From Odobenus rosmarus divergens (taxonomy: Eukaryota > Chordata > Mammalia > Carnivora > Odobenidae), in the NCBI RefSeq assembly GCF_000321225.1, contig NW_004451510.1, positions 204,867 through 268,866 of the forward strand: a stretch of DNA of 64,000 nucleotides, given 5' to 3'. The position numbers and the translations under genes were made by a program. Each line of letters opens with the position of its first letter. Within the stretch, counting starts at the first letter, position 1. Below, piece after piece: positions 37,385 to 48,299 of the stretch. A model generated the notes under the pieces. That model did no database searches and was not told where the DNA came from. It saw only the letters and a list, made by a program, of their open reading frames with translations.

Positions 37385-37540
37385 ATATGACATAATGGTT
37401 ATAAGCTGGGGCTCTGAAGCCAGTTGCATGCATTCTAATCCCAGCTTTTCTATTTGCAAATTGTGTGCCTTTAGTCAAGTTACATAATGTCTTCTCTAAA
37501 ATAGGGTAATAAACAGGATTTAACTCCTTGGTTGGTACAC
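37385..37540 (+). repeat. MIR SINE (sense), cut at right by the retrocopy
   Basis: MIR order: GGGGCTCTGAAGCCAGTTGC, 'attctaatcccagcttttcta', 'tttagtcaagttacataatgt' and 'aaaatagggtaataaacagg'. It ends where the ATP5MF-derived sequence begins. Confidence 0.65.
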
Positions 37541-37550
37541 AAATGCTTCA

Positions 37551-37959
37551 GAGAGCGGACACCCAGGACTCCAAGATGGCGTCAGTCGTACCAGTGAAGG
37601 AGAAGAAGCTCATGGATGTGAAACTAGGAGAGCTGCCCAGCTGGATACTGATGCGGGATTTCACCCCTAAGGGCATTGCTGGAGCATTTCAAAGAGGTTA
37701 CTACCGGTATTACAACAAGTATGTCAATGTGAAGAAAGGGGGCGTTGCTGGGATTTCTATGGTGCTGGCAGCTTATATGCTTTTCAACTACTGTTGTTGT
37801 TACAAGGAACTCAAACACAAGCGGCTACGCAAGTGCCACTGAAGAGGACCCAGTGTGGAGGCACATTCCTGACCATGACCTTTGCCTGGCACCATTGACT
37901 CCTTTCATATTCTAATCCAGAATTAACATCCAATAAAAGATGACTGGTAAAAAAAAAAA
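37551..37959 (+). pseudogene. ATP5MF: ATP5MF (ATP5J2) processed retrocopy with an intact frame
   Basis: Intronless copy of the mRNA for subunit f of mitochondrial F1Fo ATP synthase, a small inner-membrane Fo component. The frame runs from ATG 37576-37578 to TGA 37840-37842, 88 codons, the length of the short family isoform. Conserved landmarks are GELPSWILMRDF (18-29), GAFQRGYYRYYNKY (36-49), a membrane segment around 56-72 and a basic C-terminus. Hallmarks of retroposition are the lack of introns, a 3'UTR with AATAAA (37932-37937) and a poly(A) run from 37949. A weak target-site duplication may be TGCTTCA at 37544-37550 and 37989-37995. Likely mutations since copying, judged against other mammals from memory, include a CCC run at 73-75, Lys82 and Cys87. 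An in-frame ATG at 37543 would add 11 residues. No promoter is evident, so expression is doubtful, yet the frame has no stop or frameshift. Confidence 0.93.
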
Positions 37960-37989
37960 CCCAAAAACAAAAAACAAAAAAAACATAGT

Positions 37990-38209
37990 GCTTCAAACAG
38001 TGTTTTGTCTATACTGTGTACTCGATTGTTAGCTACTATTAGTATGAGTGGGTTTCCTCCCTTCAATATGCCACTTTACTCTGCTTTTGGCTAAGACAAT
38101 AAGATAACTACCAGAGCTTTGAACATAAGCACTGACTCATGGATAAAGGTCCAGAAGGAATTAGGGCAAGAGAAACAAAAGTCAGAAAAATAAGTCCATT
38201 ACAAAATGC

Positions 38210-38250
<41 letters not shown>

Positions 38251-39461
38251 ATCTATCTATTCTTCTTTTCTATTTCTCTTTGTATTAGTCTCTAAAGAAA
38301 AAATGCATTTACCAAAGACAAAGGCAGGCTTTAAAAAGGTTTTTGATTTTTTAGCTGATTTGCTATTCTGTTAAATTAGAAAATTTGAAGCTTATACAAA
38401 ACTGGAGAGAAATGTACAAAATTCCTATGTATCTAACTCCTAAGTATAATATTCATCCACAAAGATCACTCTTGTTTCATCTGTGCCTTCTCTTCCCTGC
38501 CCCACTAGATTAGGAAGCAAATCCCAGATGTCATAGCATTCGGTTGAATAACTTTGAAAAATCATTTACAATTATCTTTTCCTAATAAAAGATTGCATGC
38601 TTGGACTCCTAGAGTATTCTCATTATGAGTTACGTAGCATCAGAAAATTAGAATGTAATAATTAACTGGTGGGTGGCATATCAGCTTGTTAAAATATAAA
38701 GTGTAGGCTGTGATCATGGTCTGGAGCCAAGAGACTGCCACACATGCTTCCCACATGGCTTCAGGGAGCTTCTATCTGGAGTGCACTGGCATGAGAGAGA
38801 TTCTGAGGAGTGGCCCTTCATAAAGCCTTCAGAACAAATCAGTCAATTCACTTTACTGCAATATATATTTAAAGACCAACAAGTATGCAATATGGTTTCA
38901 TATTTAGGAAAATAGATGAATTTAAGATAGGTCCTGCCTTTAGTGAGAGTTAGACCCATATATAGCTAATTATAACCCAAGGCATTGTGAACACTTTTAG
39001 TATAAAATTCCAAACCAAAGGCTGTATCATCTCAGAGGGAGTGTGAATAATTTGAATTTGGGGAGATGAGGTAAGGAGAGACAGTTTCATAAAGGAAGCA
39101 ATTTTTAAATTTAGCTTTTAAAAAAATGGGTAGCATTTTGACAGGTGGACTAGGACGTGGGTGGGTAAAAGCCAAAAAAAAAAAAAAAAGAGAGAGAGAG
39201 AGAGAGAAAGAGAAAAATCAAGCAAGGAATTTTAAAAGGTGTAAAGATATACATATCTTAACCCAGAAATCAGTGATGTTTTGGGTCCCAATTCTGGAAC
39301 GTTCTTTCCAGTTTTAGGGACCCAAGCAGTATCCCAGAAACTTTTTTAATAGATGCCATCTGCTGACGTAACACATTTTCTGCATACTGATGAAATTTAA
39401 TAGGCAAATCAAATAATGTAACATTTACATTCATTTTAAATATTCCCATAAAACTAGAGTC
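37990..39461. other. Intergenic DNA with an (ATCT)n microsatellite
   Basis: An (ATCT)n tract spans about 38211-38262. A poly-A and (GA)n tract lies at about 39174-39206. No gene or confident interspersed repeat otherwise. Confidence 0.6.
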
Positions 39462-39640
39462 AGGCAAACTATAGCCCTTGGGCCAAATCTGATCCACTGC
39501 CTGTTTTTGTAAATAAACTTGAATTGGAACATAGCTACACCCATCTGTTTAGAATTGTCTATAATTCATGGTGCTACAGTGGCAGAGTTGGGTACTCACA
39601 AGAGACCGTCTGACCTACAAACTATAACAGATTTACTTAG
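39462..39640 (+). repeat. hAT-Charlie element (MER1-type)
   Basis: Text follows a common Charlie non-autonomous element: 'gtcaggcaaactatagccctt', CACTGCCTGTTTTTGTAAAT, 'aattggaacatagctacaccc', 'gtggcagagttgggtactcac'. A reverse copy is at 47262-47850. Confidence 0.6.
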
Positions 39641-39998
39641 GATCAGGACTAGGGTGAAGTGAGTGAGGTATCTATAGCAGACACTCATGCTCCCGGGTGC
39701 CTGCATGACCCTGAGAGAGCTTCTTTAAATTTTGCATCTTAGATGCCTCCCTTGCCTTTCCCTAATCTTGGCTCTGTATTTACTATCTGACTCTCTATAG
39801 AAAATTTCTTCTAAACCCTGCTATAAAATAAAAGGGTTTGTAGCAGATTATATTCATAAATTATTTAGCAGTGTTCCTGGGATGAAATGAAGTCTGTTCA
39901 TTCTCCAATGGACAAGAAGAGTGAGAAGTGATGGATTTAACACTCATTAACTATTATTCATTATTATTCATTATTTATGGCAACACGTCACTGAATAT

Positions 39999-40470
39999 GC
40001 CACCCAAAATTAGGCCACTTTGGCATAAGAGTATTTTGAGCTACAGGCGATTAAGAGCCAACAGACACAGGAAAAGCTCTTTACCTCCCACTAACTGCCT
40101 AAATAAAGTATAAATTTCCCCTTTACAAGGAAATTTACATTTCTAAAGGAAATTTCCATTTGTAGAGATGTGTCTGTACCAGGAAGAGAGACAACTCCGT
40201 ATCACCTTAGAAATTCTAATCTGCATAGCAAGACAACCCTTATTTATCATACATCTCTTCCCCTCATCTTCCCAGAACTTACCTCCCCTGCCCAGAAGCC
40301 CTTTGTTTAGCCTAAGATGGTATATAAGCCTTAGTCTTCTGGCTGCCTCCAGGAGCCACATTTTCTTTTGTGAAGTCTGGGGTATATGTACATAATTACA
40401 ACTATTTTTTTTTTTTCCTCTTGCTAATTTGTCTTTTATCAGTTTGAACCTAGGAAGGTAGAGATGAAAG
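39999..40470 (+). mobile_element. ERV LTR, first of a tandem pair
   Basis: LTR-like unit with 'ggccactttggcata' near the start, TATA-like GGTATATAAGCC (about 40319) and a U5-like 'ttgctaatttgtcttttatca' before GGTAGAGATGAAAGG. It aligns to the next unit throughout but is clearly diverged from it. No gag, pol or env sequence lies between them. Class I (gammaretrovirus-like) is suggested by the overall U3-R-U5 style only. Confidence 0.55.
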
Positions 40471-40480
40471 GGTTCAGACA

Positions 40481-40930
40481 AGTCTCCCCAGAATGTGCCA
40501 CTTTGACATGTGGAATATTTTGAACTAAAGGCAACTGAGACCCTGTGGACTCAAGAGGAACTTTGCCTCTAGTCTTAACTACCTAGAAGAATCTAAATGG
40601 AGGAGCTTTCCCAGAATTAGAGTTATTACCAGAGATCAATTTTATCTGAGTGACCCAACTGCATGACAGGGCAAACATCTAATTACCAAACATCTGCTCT
40701 TCTTGTTGCCCTGTGAATTGCTCTCCCAGGCCCCTATCCCATTTCTTAGCTCAGGATGGCATATATACTTCATTTTACTTTTCTGTCTTTGAATCTCCTT
40801 GTGTATATGGGGTTCCATGCATACCAAATTAAACTTGATTTTCTCCTGTTAATTTATCTCATGTCAATTTAATTCTTAGACCAGCCAGCCAGAAAAATCT
40901 TTGAAAGGTAGAGGAAAATTATTCCTCCCC
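40481..40930 (+). mobile_element. ERV LTR, second of a tandem pair
   Basis: Homologous to the preceding unit: GTGCCACTTTGACATGTGG, TATTTTGAACTAAAGGCAAC, 'caggatggcatatatacttca', then AAATTAAACTTGATTTTCTC, 'tgttaatttatctcatgtca' and GAAAGGTAGAGG. The R-U5 part is better preserved than in the first copy. No coding region adjoins it. Confidence 0.6.
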
Positions 40931-42889
40931 TGTAGAGGAAAAGAGATTTTTCTTCCCCTCCATCACTAAATAGAAACTCTACTTCACCATTTCTGCAAAG
41001 TATGCTGGGGCCAGCACTGTTGATTCCAGCATGAATGATTCAGTCAAATAGGATACCTTGTTGGTCTTTTCCCTTTCTTGTTTATCTCATATATGATTTT
41101 CTTTCCAGATATTTCCCTAAGTTGCTTGTGCTATTTTAAACTTCAGGTTATATATACTGTTTCTTATTTTATGCATTTTTAATCAGTGTATGCACTGAGT
41201 TTAATAAAATTACTCTCATAAAATGAAAATAATAAAAATTTGTTTTTTACAAATTTATAGAACCAAACAATGGGAGATTGGCCAGAATCAGTGAAGGCTG
41301 AAATGAAATAAGAATAGCTCTTACCCCTTTATCCTCTGCTGATTTTTCATCCACTCCTGAGGCTGCTCTACAGAGCACTCTGAATATGCCCCGCTTGCCA
41401 GTGCTTCTAATGGAGCATTTTCCCATGTGAACCCTATTGCCACGTCAGTGAGGGCATTCCTTTCAGAGAAAATTGCTTTGATATAATTTTTCATGTGATT
41501 TTTTTAATCCATCTTCTTGTATCTCTTAACCATGTAAAAAATTTCAAGTTGTATAGTTTGATAGCGTCACATCACTAGTGCTATAAACAATGGACAGAAT
41601 CAGGGAACCAGATATAATGAGAACATGTTCTGAGACTTTTAAATTTCTTTTTGTAAGAATATATGGCTACTTAGGTAAGAAATGAATATTGTTGGTGTGT
41701 TTTGAAACCTCATGGATAGATATAAAATATTATGTAATAAAAAATTCATTGAGTCAACATTAGATTCTAACCAAAAAAATGCAAGTGGTGGGAAATGCAC
41801 GGTTGCATTTGAGGTTTTCAAATCATTCCAGAGTGAAAACAGTTGTGCAGAAAAGCAAATATCAAGTGGCGATAAATAGGACAAATGTCTTGATTCTCCA
41901 GGTAAACTTAGAGATCATAAATTTTTAATAGGTTTAATCAATACGGACTACTAGAAATTATTAGTATTCCACATACAAGCATGGAAAATTGAATATATAA
42001 CACCTACCCAAGGTCAAAATAAAAAGAAAAGGTGGTAGTGTGATCGGCTTAGGGAGCAGTGTGATCAGCTTGGGAAGGCAAGGCACTGAGAAACCAAAAG
42101 GTGGATGAAAATAGTAAAGCACATAGTGAGTTGTCACCATTCATAGCATATTTTTTTGCAGCTCAGAAGTGCTGCTAACCAAGGTCCCTAGGAATCCAAA
42201 TTGAGGACAAATGATTGGATATTGTTTATACATCCCACATGCTTCAGGAAGAAAACCACCCTTCCCAAACTCTCCAAAGTGCCCCCACTCCATACTCCAT
42301 CAAGTGGTACACAATAGGGTGCTTATGTGGTGTTTAGCCCTTCCTCAAAAGAACCTGGCATAAATCTCAGTAGGAGACAGGATATCAGAATAAATAGGTC
42401 ATTGTTCCGTTGCATTAGGGCGATTCTGGTGTTCCTGTTGTTTGACAAAGACACCAGTGCCGGGAAGTGAGGTTGATTGTTTCATAGAGCTCACATTTTA
42501 AAGTTCTCCTCACTTGCTTCTCTGGAGTAGTTCCTCTGCTACGACCCCATCTGGGAAAAAGGTCTTGATAACCATGCCACTGGGAGGTAGCTTTTTCTTT
42601 TATTCTACTTCTCCTGTTCACCATCTGTTATTAAGTACTTAGTAGTTCCATTTGCTAGACATTTTAAAAGCAGAAAAGTGAGCAAGCAGCTTCAGGTCTG
42701 GGCTGTGGAAGGTCTTGTGTTTATAACTGGAATGAGAAAGTCTTGTGATCAGCCCCAGGAGACCTATAGAAGTCAGATCATGGGTTGATGATATTTCTTC
42801 TTTTCATAGTAATGAGGACATATTTTAACCACTCTCCCATGTGTGATTTGATCTAGGAACCAACTGGATTTAGAAATTTTGGGAAAAGG
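40931..42889. other. Unassigned intergenic DNA
   Basis: No gene or confident repeat. A short imperfect local duplication is at about 42037-42075 (AGTGTGATCGGCTTAGG and AGTGTGATCAGCTTGGG). Confidence 0.4.
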
Positions 42890-42894
42890 TGCCT

Positions 42895-43270
42895 ATATTA
42901 GTTTGCCAAGGCTGCCATAACAAAGTACCACAGACTGGGTGCCTTAAACAGCAGAAATTTATTTTCTCACAGTCTGGAGGCTGGAAGTTCAAGATCAAGG
43001 TGTCGGCAGGTTTGGTTTCCTCTGAGGCCCTCTCCTTGGCTTGTTGGTGGCCATCTTGTCCCTGTCTCTTCACATGGTCTTACCTCTGTGTGTCTGTGTC
43101 CTAATCTTCTAAGGACACCAGTCATATTGGATTAGGACCCTCATGACCCTCATTGAACTGTAATCACCTCTTTAAAGACCCCCATCTCCAAACACAGTCA
43201 CATTCTGAGATACTGGGGGCTAGGGCTTCAACATACAAATTTGGGGGGGACATTGTTCAGCCCATAAAAA
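42895..43270 (-). mobile_element. MaLR (MLT1-type) solo LTR (antisense) with 5-bp target duplication
   Basis: 376 bp. In plus-strand text it runs from TATATTAGTTTGCCAAGGCT through GCAGAAATTTATTTTCTCAC and CTTCACATGGTCTTACC to 'ttcagcccataaaaa'. The flanking TGCCT at 42890-42894 and 43271-43275 fits the 5-bp duplication expected for this class. It is the same family as 5536-5905. Confidence 0.8.
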
Positions 43271-43626
43271 TGCCTTTTTCACCTCTTACTAGTAGAAGAT
43301 CTTTTGCTTTATGATTGGACAAACAAGTATCTGGTTTTTAAATCTCACCTGAGCTGCTGAGGGCCCACTTCGTATAAGAGAAACATCTTTTGACAATTCA
43401 GGTTAACTCAGGTGAGAGTGGGCTCTCTTCTCCTGAATTCTGGGCTCATTATAACATGTTGTTTCCCTAAGTTTCCTCAGAATGGCGTGGGAGGCTGAAG
43501 GGTAGATTACTCTTTCAAGTGTGTGTCAGAATAAACAAGTTTAATTTAAATGATAGAAAAATTTGGCCCATGATTTGCCAGATTATGTGTACTTTACTTT
43601 TTTGACATAATTATTTTCTATTTCCC

Positions 43627-43812
43627 CCACCTATATAACTTTTCCTTTTCATCTTTCTTTTGATGGCAGTTTAGAACTATTTTATTGCACTTCTATCTCT
43701 TATTATGTCACCTCAATCACCACCTATATAACTTTTCCTTTTCATCTTTCTTTTGATGGCAGTTTAGAACTATTTTATTGCACTCCTATCTCTTATTATG
43801 TCACCTCAATCA
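43627..43812. repeat. 93-bp tandem duplication
   Basis: Units 43627-43719 and 43720-43812 differ at one position (T at 43692, C at 43785). The unit begins CCACCTATATAACTTTTCC and ends CACCTCAATCA. Its near-identity points to a recent event. Confidence 0.97.
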
Positions 43813-45012
43813 GAAACTTATATCAAAATTTATTTCTCTGTTAATATTGTTTACCAAAGCCTGCCTTTATTTTTTTAAACCTGCCTTCATTTTAATCATC
43901 ACTATTAGTGTCCCTTGAATACTAAAAAAAATTTAAAATACCCCTTTCATGTGTATATATCAAATGTTAATTTAATTTTCCATTAACCCTAAGAATTTTA
44001 TTTAAAAAATTTTAAGTCCATAAATTTGAAATGAATTTAGAATATTGACAACTAAAAGTATAACATGACTGCAAACAAATAGCGGCAAGGGGTCTGAGAC
44101 AAAACCATCAGTGGGGATTAAGTATGATTTTGAAGAAGCCAGATAGAATAAATTCTTATTCTTTTACAAAAGCACAACACATTCTCTCTCTCCAGGCTGC
44201 ACTTGGTGACTGGAGAAGTCACCTTCCACTGTCAGACTGAGATGGTTCTGTAAATTCCACCTGGAAGGGAAATGGTGATGTGTCTAAGAAGTGAGCTCAG
44301 GAATTTGGGTCAATTCTTTCCAATGACTTGTTGAACTATGGCAATCTCTCTAAAACATAAATGTGATAACTTGGTACAAATCAGTGCCATGTGGTTGACA
44401 GCACATTCTAGTCTTTATAACTCTGTTAAAGATACAATCATCTTTTCCTTTCGCAATTGCCTCGTGACAGCGGGCGGTGTGTCCCCTGAGTTCTAAATCA
44501 TTGGGAGGTCATGCAGGTGTCTCATCTTCATTTGAGAAGAGAAAACTGAAACTCTGAAAAAAACAAAACAAAACATGATTTCCTCATCTGTTAGTCAGAA
44601 AGCTGGTCAAAAAGATTAAGTATTGGTGGCAGATTTGTGGGATATACTTACTACAGTTTGTAGATGGAGCTACACAATTTTTATTGCACTACCATGATAG
44701 ACAGACATGAGCCTTTACTTGAGGAAAGTAAGTAAATCCAGGGTTATATAAATCTTTCCATTCTACAGATTTTCTAAAAAGCTATTTTATTAGAGAGTCC
44801 ATTTTGTCCTGCTACTCTTGCCTACTTTTATAAAATTGTAACGCTTTCATTATGTCCAATAATTAGGACCCCTAAGGATTATACACATACATAAACAAAA
44901 TTGGAATCATGCTGAATATATTTGTTCTTACAAATAGAATGTTGCAAGAACCTCTCACAATTTCTGAATGAATTTTATCAGTTTAATCTGAAGGATTTAC
45001 TTTTTTCTTGGC
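43813..45012. other. Unassigned intergenic DNA
   Basis: No gene or confident repeat. The text is AT-rich. Confidence 0.4.
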
Positions 45013-45565
45013 ATACTTGTCAGAGAAAGACAAATACCATATGATTTCACTCATATGTGAAATTTAAGAAACAACACAAATGAGCAAAGGAAAAATAAAG
45101 AGAGGAGAGAATATGAGAGAGAAGGGTAAAATAGAGAAACTAAGAAACAGAATCTTAATTATAGAGAACAAACTGATGGTTACCAGAGGGGAGTTGGGAG
45201 GGGAGATGGGTGAAATAAGTGAAGGGGATAAAGAGTACACTTATCATGGGACGCCTGGGTGGCTCAGTCAGTTAAGCATTCCACTCTTGACTCTGGCTCA
45301 GGTCATGATCTCAGGGTTGAGATTGAGCCCCGTGTCGGGCTCCACTCTGGGGGTGGAGCCTGCTTAAGATTCTCTCTCTTCCTCTCTCTCTGCCCCTCCC
45401 CCCTTGCACCCTCTCTCTCAAAAAAAAAAAAAAAGTACACTTACCATGATGAGCACAGAGTAACTTGTAGAGCTGTTGAATCACTATGTTGTACACCTGA
45501 AACTAATATAACACTAGATGTTAACTATACTGGAATTAAAATAAAAAACTTAATTTAAAAAAAAC
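45013..45565 (+). mobile_element. Carnivore-type L1 LINE, 3' end, 5'-truncated
   Basis: Sense L1 3' end: AAATACCATATGATTTCACT, 'agagaacaaactgatggttac', GTTGTACACCTGAAACTAAT, 'ggaattaaaataaaaaactt' and a short poly-A. I recall this 3' end from carnivore L1s. The only coding remnant is a short frame at its left. It is split by the CAN-SINE at 45249-45433. Confidence 0.85.
45249..45433 (+). mobile_element. CAN-SINE (older subtype) in the carnivore L1
   Basis: Sense copy with GACGCCTGGGTGGCTCAG head and a 'ccactcttgactctggctcag' variant of the usual body, then a long A run. Flanks AGTACACTTATCATG (45234-45248) and AGTACACTTACCATG (45434-45448) differ at one base. Confidence 0.95.
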
Positions 45566-45737
45566 CTTGTGATATTTACCCTTGAACCAAACTGACTAAA
45601 AATGTCTTCGGAGGGAATACAATTATCTTGACATTATTCCTTGACACTTTCTACTCGTTTATTGGCTACCTTTTACTGAGTTATAAGTAATCAGATAAGT
45701 GAGTGGAAGGAAAGTATTTTAGAAATGGGACACAGGA

Positions 45738-45949
45738 GGGGCACCTGGGTGGCTCAGATAGTTAAGCGTCTGCTTTCGGCTCAGGTCATGATCCCAGGCT
45801 CCTGGGATCGAGCCCCGCATCGGACTCCCTGCTCCACGGGGAGTCTGCTTCTCCCCCTCCCTCTGCTTCTCCCCCTGCTCATGCTCTCTCTCTCTGTATC
45901 TCTGTGTCTCGAATGAATAAATAAAAAAAAAAAAAGAAAAAGAAAAAAA
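45738..45949 (+). mobile_element. CAN-SINE with perfect 17-bp target-site duplication
   Basis: Sense copy from GGGGCACCTGGGTGGCTCAG to an A-rich tail with AAAAAG units. The duplication AGAAATGGGACACAGGA is identical at 45721-45737 and 45950-45966, suggesting a comparatively recent insertion. Confidence 0.97.
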
Positions 45950-45966
45950 AGAAATGGGACACAGGA

Positions 45967-47261
45967 TAAGTACATTTTGAAGGATGGGAGGTGGTGAGAG
46001 GTGCAGAGTGTAGTGAGACAAATCTAGTGGGTCTCCCGTATAGTTAGGAGACATCTATGGCAATAATCAGTCAATGACATTTACGGAAAAAAATTCCTAG
46101 CATTCTCCTTTGCTCTACTGGTAATCTGAAACCTATTGGGTCTAGAACCTGTGTTACCACGCAGGTAGTGCGGGTCTGGAACATTTCCATCATGCATCAC
46201 TGGTGTTGTGGGAAAAAGAAAGAACTTCGTGAGGAGACAAATAAGTGCGAGAGAGGAGGAAACATATGAAAACATCCTCTGACTGCTTCTGACTAGACCC
46301 CGACTGAGCCCTAAGATTTTATGAGACATGAACTTCTCTGCCCCTTCAGGATGCTAGGGATTGAACACAACACAACCAGACTTCTGATGAGTCATTTGCT
46401 TTTCCATCACTACCTGAGCTCAACACTGTAGCCTCCTTGCAATGGGGCTGTGTTAGTACTACCTTTCGTTGAAGTCACTTTTTGGTATTTCTTCACAAGG
46501 TTTCAACTCAATTCACCTATTCTTGAATTGTATTCTACAGTTAATTCCCAATAAATTTAATCAGATTGAATAGGTATATTTCCCATATCCTCCAGAAGAA
46601 ATTATTTTTCTACCAAACATCACTTGGGTTAACATTTAGTGTAGCACCATGTCACAACATTTTAGTTTAAATGCTGAAATCTTTTAATAATGTGCTTAGA
46701 GTAAATGGAAAATGGGTCATAGGATCCATGAATGTCATTTTATTTTGTTTTGCTATTCTAGCACATTCTTAATTTTCATATATGACAACCATTAATACTA
46801 TACTTTAATTGAATCTCACTTTTACTTCCCTTTTTATACTCAGCATTAGTGATTTAAAAAAATCCTTTGAATTCATTTGTCCTGGCATCCAAAAGTAGGA
46901 CATTTCAGCTCTCATAATAATTGCATATAGAAGAGATGAAATCATCTGTTGGTTTTAAATTCTTTTAAATTGAAAATAATTTCCATATGGCTGAATTAGG
47001 CATGATCCACATTCATAAAGATCCTTATGGCTGAAATTATATATACATCCCTTTAGATAAAATGGAGAGATGTGAAAATTTTACCACCAACAGCATGTAA
47101 ATTAGCAAGGGTGGGTCATTTTTCCAGAGCATCTAAAATCAAATTGCCAATAACAAAGACATTAGCAATAAAGATTTGGTTTTAAAAGTAAAACTGAAAA
47201 CATCTATAATTCATTAATACTTAATATATGCTAGATATTATATTAAGTGCCTTATTCAGAT
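45967..47261. other. Unassigned AT-rich intergenic DNA
   Basis: No gene or confident repeat identified. Confidence 0.4.
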
Positions 47262-47504
47262 TATCAAATTAGGGGTTGGCAAACTTCCTCTGTAAGGAAG
47301 ACTACAGAGCCTTAGACTGTGGGGGGCCATACAGTCTTGGTCACAACTACTCAGCTCTGTCATGATAGCACTGAACTAGCCAGAGATGATACTGAACATG
47401 GTAGTGGCTATGTTTTCTTTTCTTTTCTTTTCTTTTCTTTTCTTTTCTTTTCTTTTCTTTTCTTTTCTTTTCCTTTTCCTTCTTCTTTCTTTCTTTTTTC
47501 TTTT

Positions 47505-47557
<53 letters not shown>

Positions 47558-47850
47558 TTTCTTTCTTTTTTAGATTTCTTTATTTTAGAGAGAGAGAGCA
47601 TAAGTGGGAGGGGCAGAGGGAGAGGGAGAGAGAATCTCAAGCAGTCTCCATGCTGAACATGGAGCCCAACATGGGGCTCAATCCAATGACCCTGAGATCA
47701 CAACCTGAGCTGAAACCAAGTCAGACACTCACCCGACTGCACCACCCAGGTGCCCCAAGTAGTGGCTGTGTTTCAATGAGGTTTCATTTACAAAGACAGG
47801 CAGTGGGCCTAATTTGGTCCTTTGGGCTCTGGTTTGTCAGCCTTTGATCT
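47262..47850 (-). repeat. hAT-Charlie element (MER1-type), split by a SINE
   Basis: Left part 47262-47400 has AGGGGTTGGCAAACTTCCTC and 'ccatacagtcttggtcacaac'. Right part 47774-47850 has 'ggtttcatttacaaagacagg' and GGTTTGTCAGCC. Together they make one element in the opposite orientation to 39462-39640. Confidence 0.6.
47416..47758 (-). mobile_element. CAN-SINE (older subtype) with an expanded pyrimidine tail
   Basis: The element body is about 47573-47756 (AGATTTCTTTATTTTAGAGA to CACCCAGGTGCCCC). Its tail has become a long tract of TTTTC then TTTC units at 47416-47572. The duplication GTAGTGGCTATGTTT (47401-47415) and GTAGTGGCTGTGTTT (47759-47773) brackets body and tract together, showing the microsatellite grew from the SINE A-tail. 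Long frames across it are artefacts. Confidence 0.92.
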
Positions 47851-48299
47851 AATTGAATTCTCATAAGTAACTGATGGCTACCTACTGAGGACATACCTCT
47901 AAGCCATTGGAGCTTGCTGCTAATGCAATGGAGAAACTGAGAAAATCTCTGCCTCTACCACCTGGATAGGTAGGATCCATCTCTGCAAATAGTCTCTGGT
48001 TCCACATCTTTGGCGATCTCAATCTCAGAATTCCTCCTCATCCTGGCTTTCCCCTGGGGCACTGAGCATAGGCTTAAGACTGTGGTCTAAGACCACAGTC
48101 CGTGGGGTTATCAGGCCTCTGCTACTACTTGGACTTAGGACACTGGTTTACCTATACAAAAAAATCACATCTCTCCAGAAAATCATTTGAGAAAAGCCCT
48201 TTCTTAAAGAATTGCCAGTTTCTGAGACTCAGGGACAGGGACTCCTACCATGACACACAGTCTCCATCGTCAGTCAACCATAATAAGGTGGGCATCTCC
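47851..48299. other. Unassigned intergenic DNA
   Basis: No gene or confident repeat. A local inverted repeat is present near 48080-48100 (AGACTGTGGTCT / AGACCACAGTC). Confidence 0.4.

Noticed and set aside
39999..40930. A complete endogenous retrovirus between the two LTRs
   Set aside because: The LTRs abut directly; no gag, pro, pol or env text is present.
47319..47847. Frames of up to 153 codons of Phe/Leu/Ser or Lys/Glu repeats
   Set aside because: Direct translation of the SINE-tail pyrimidine microsatellite and the SINE itself.
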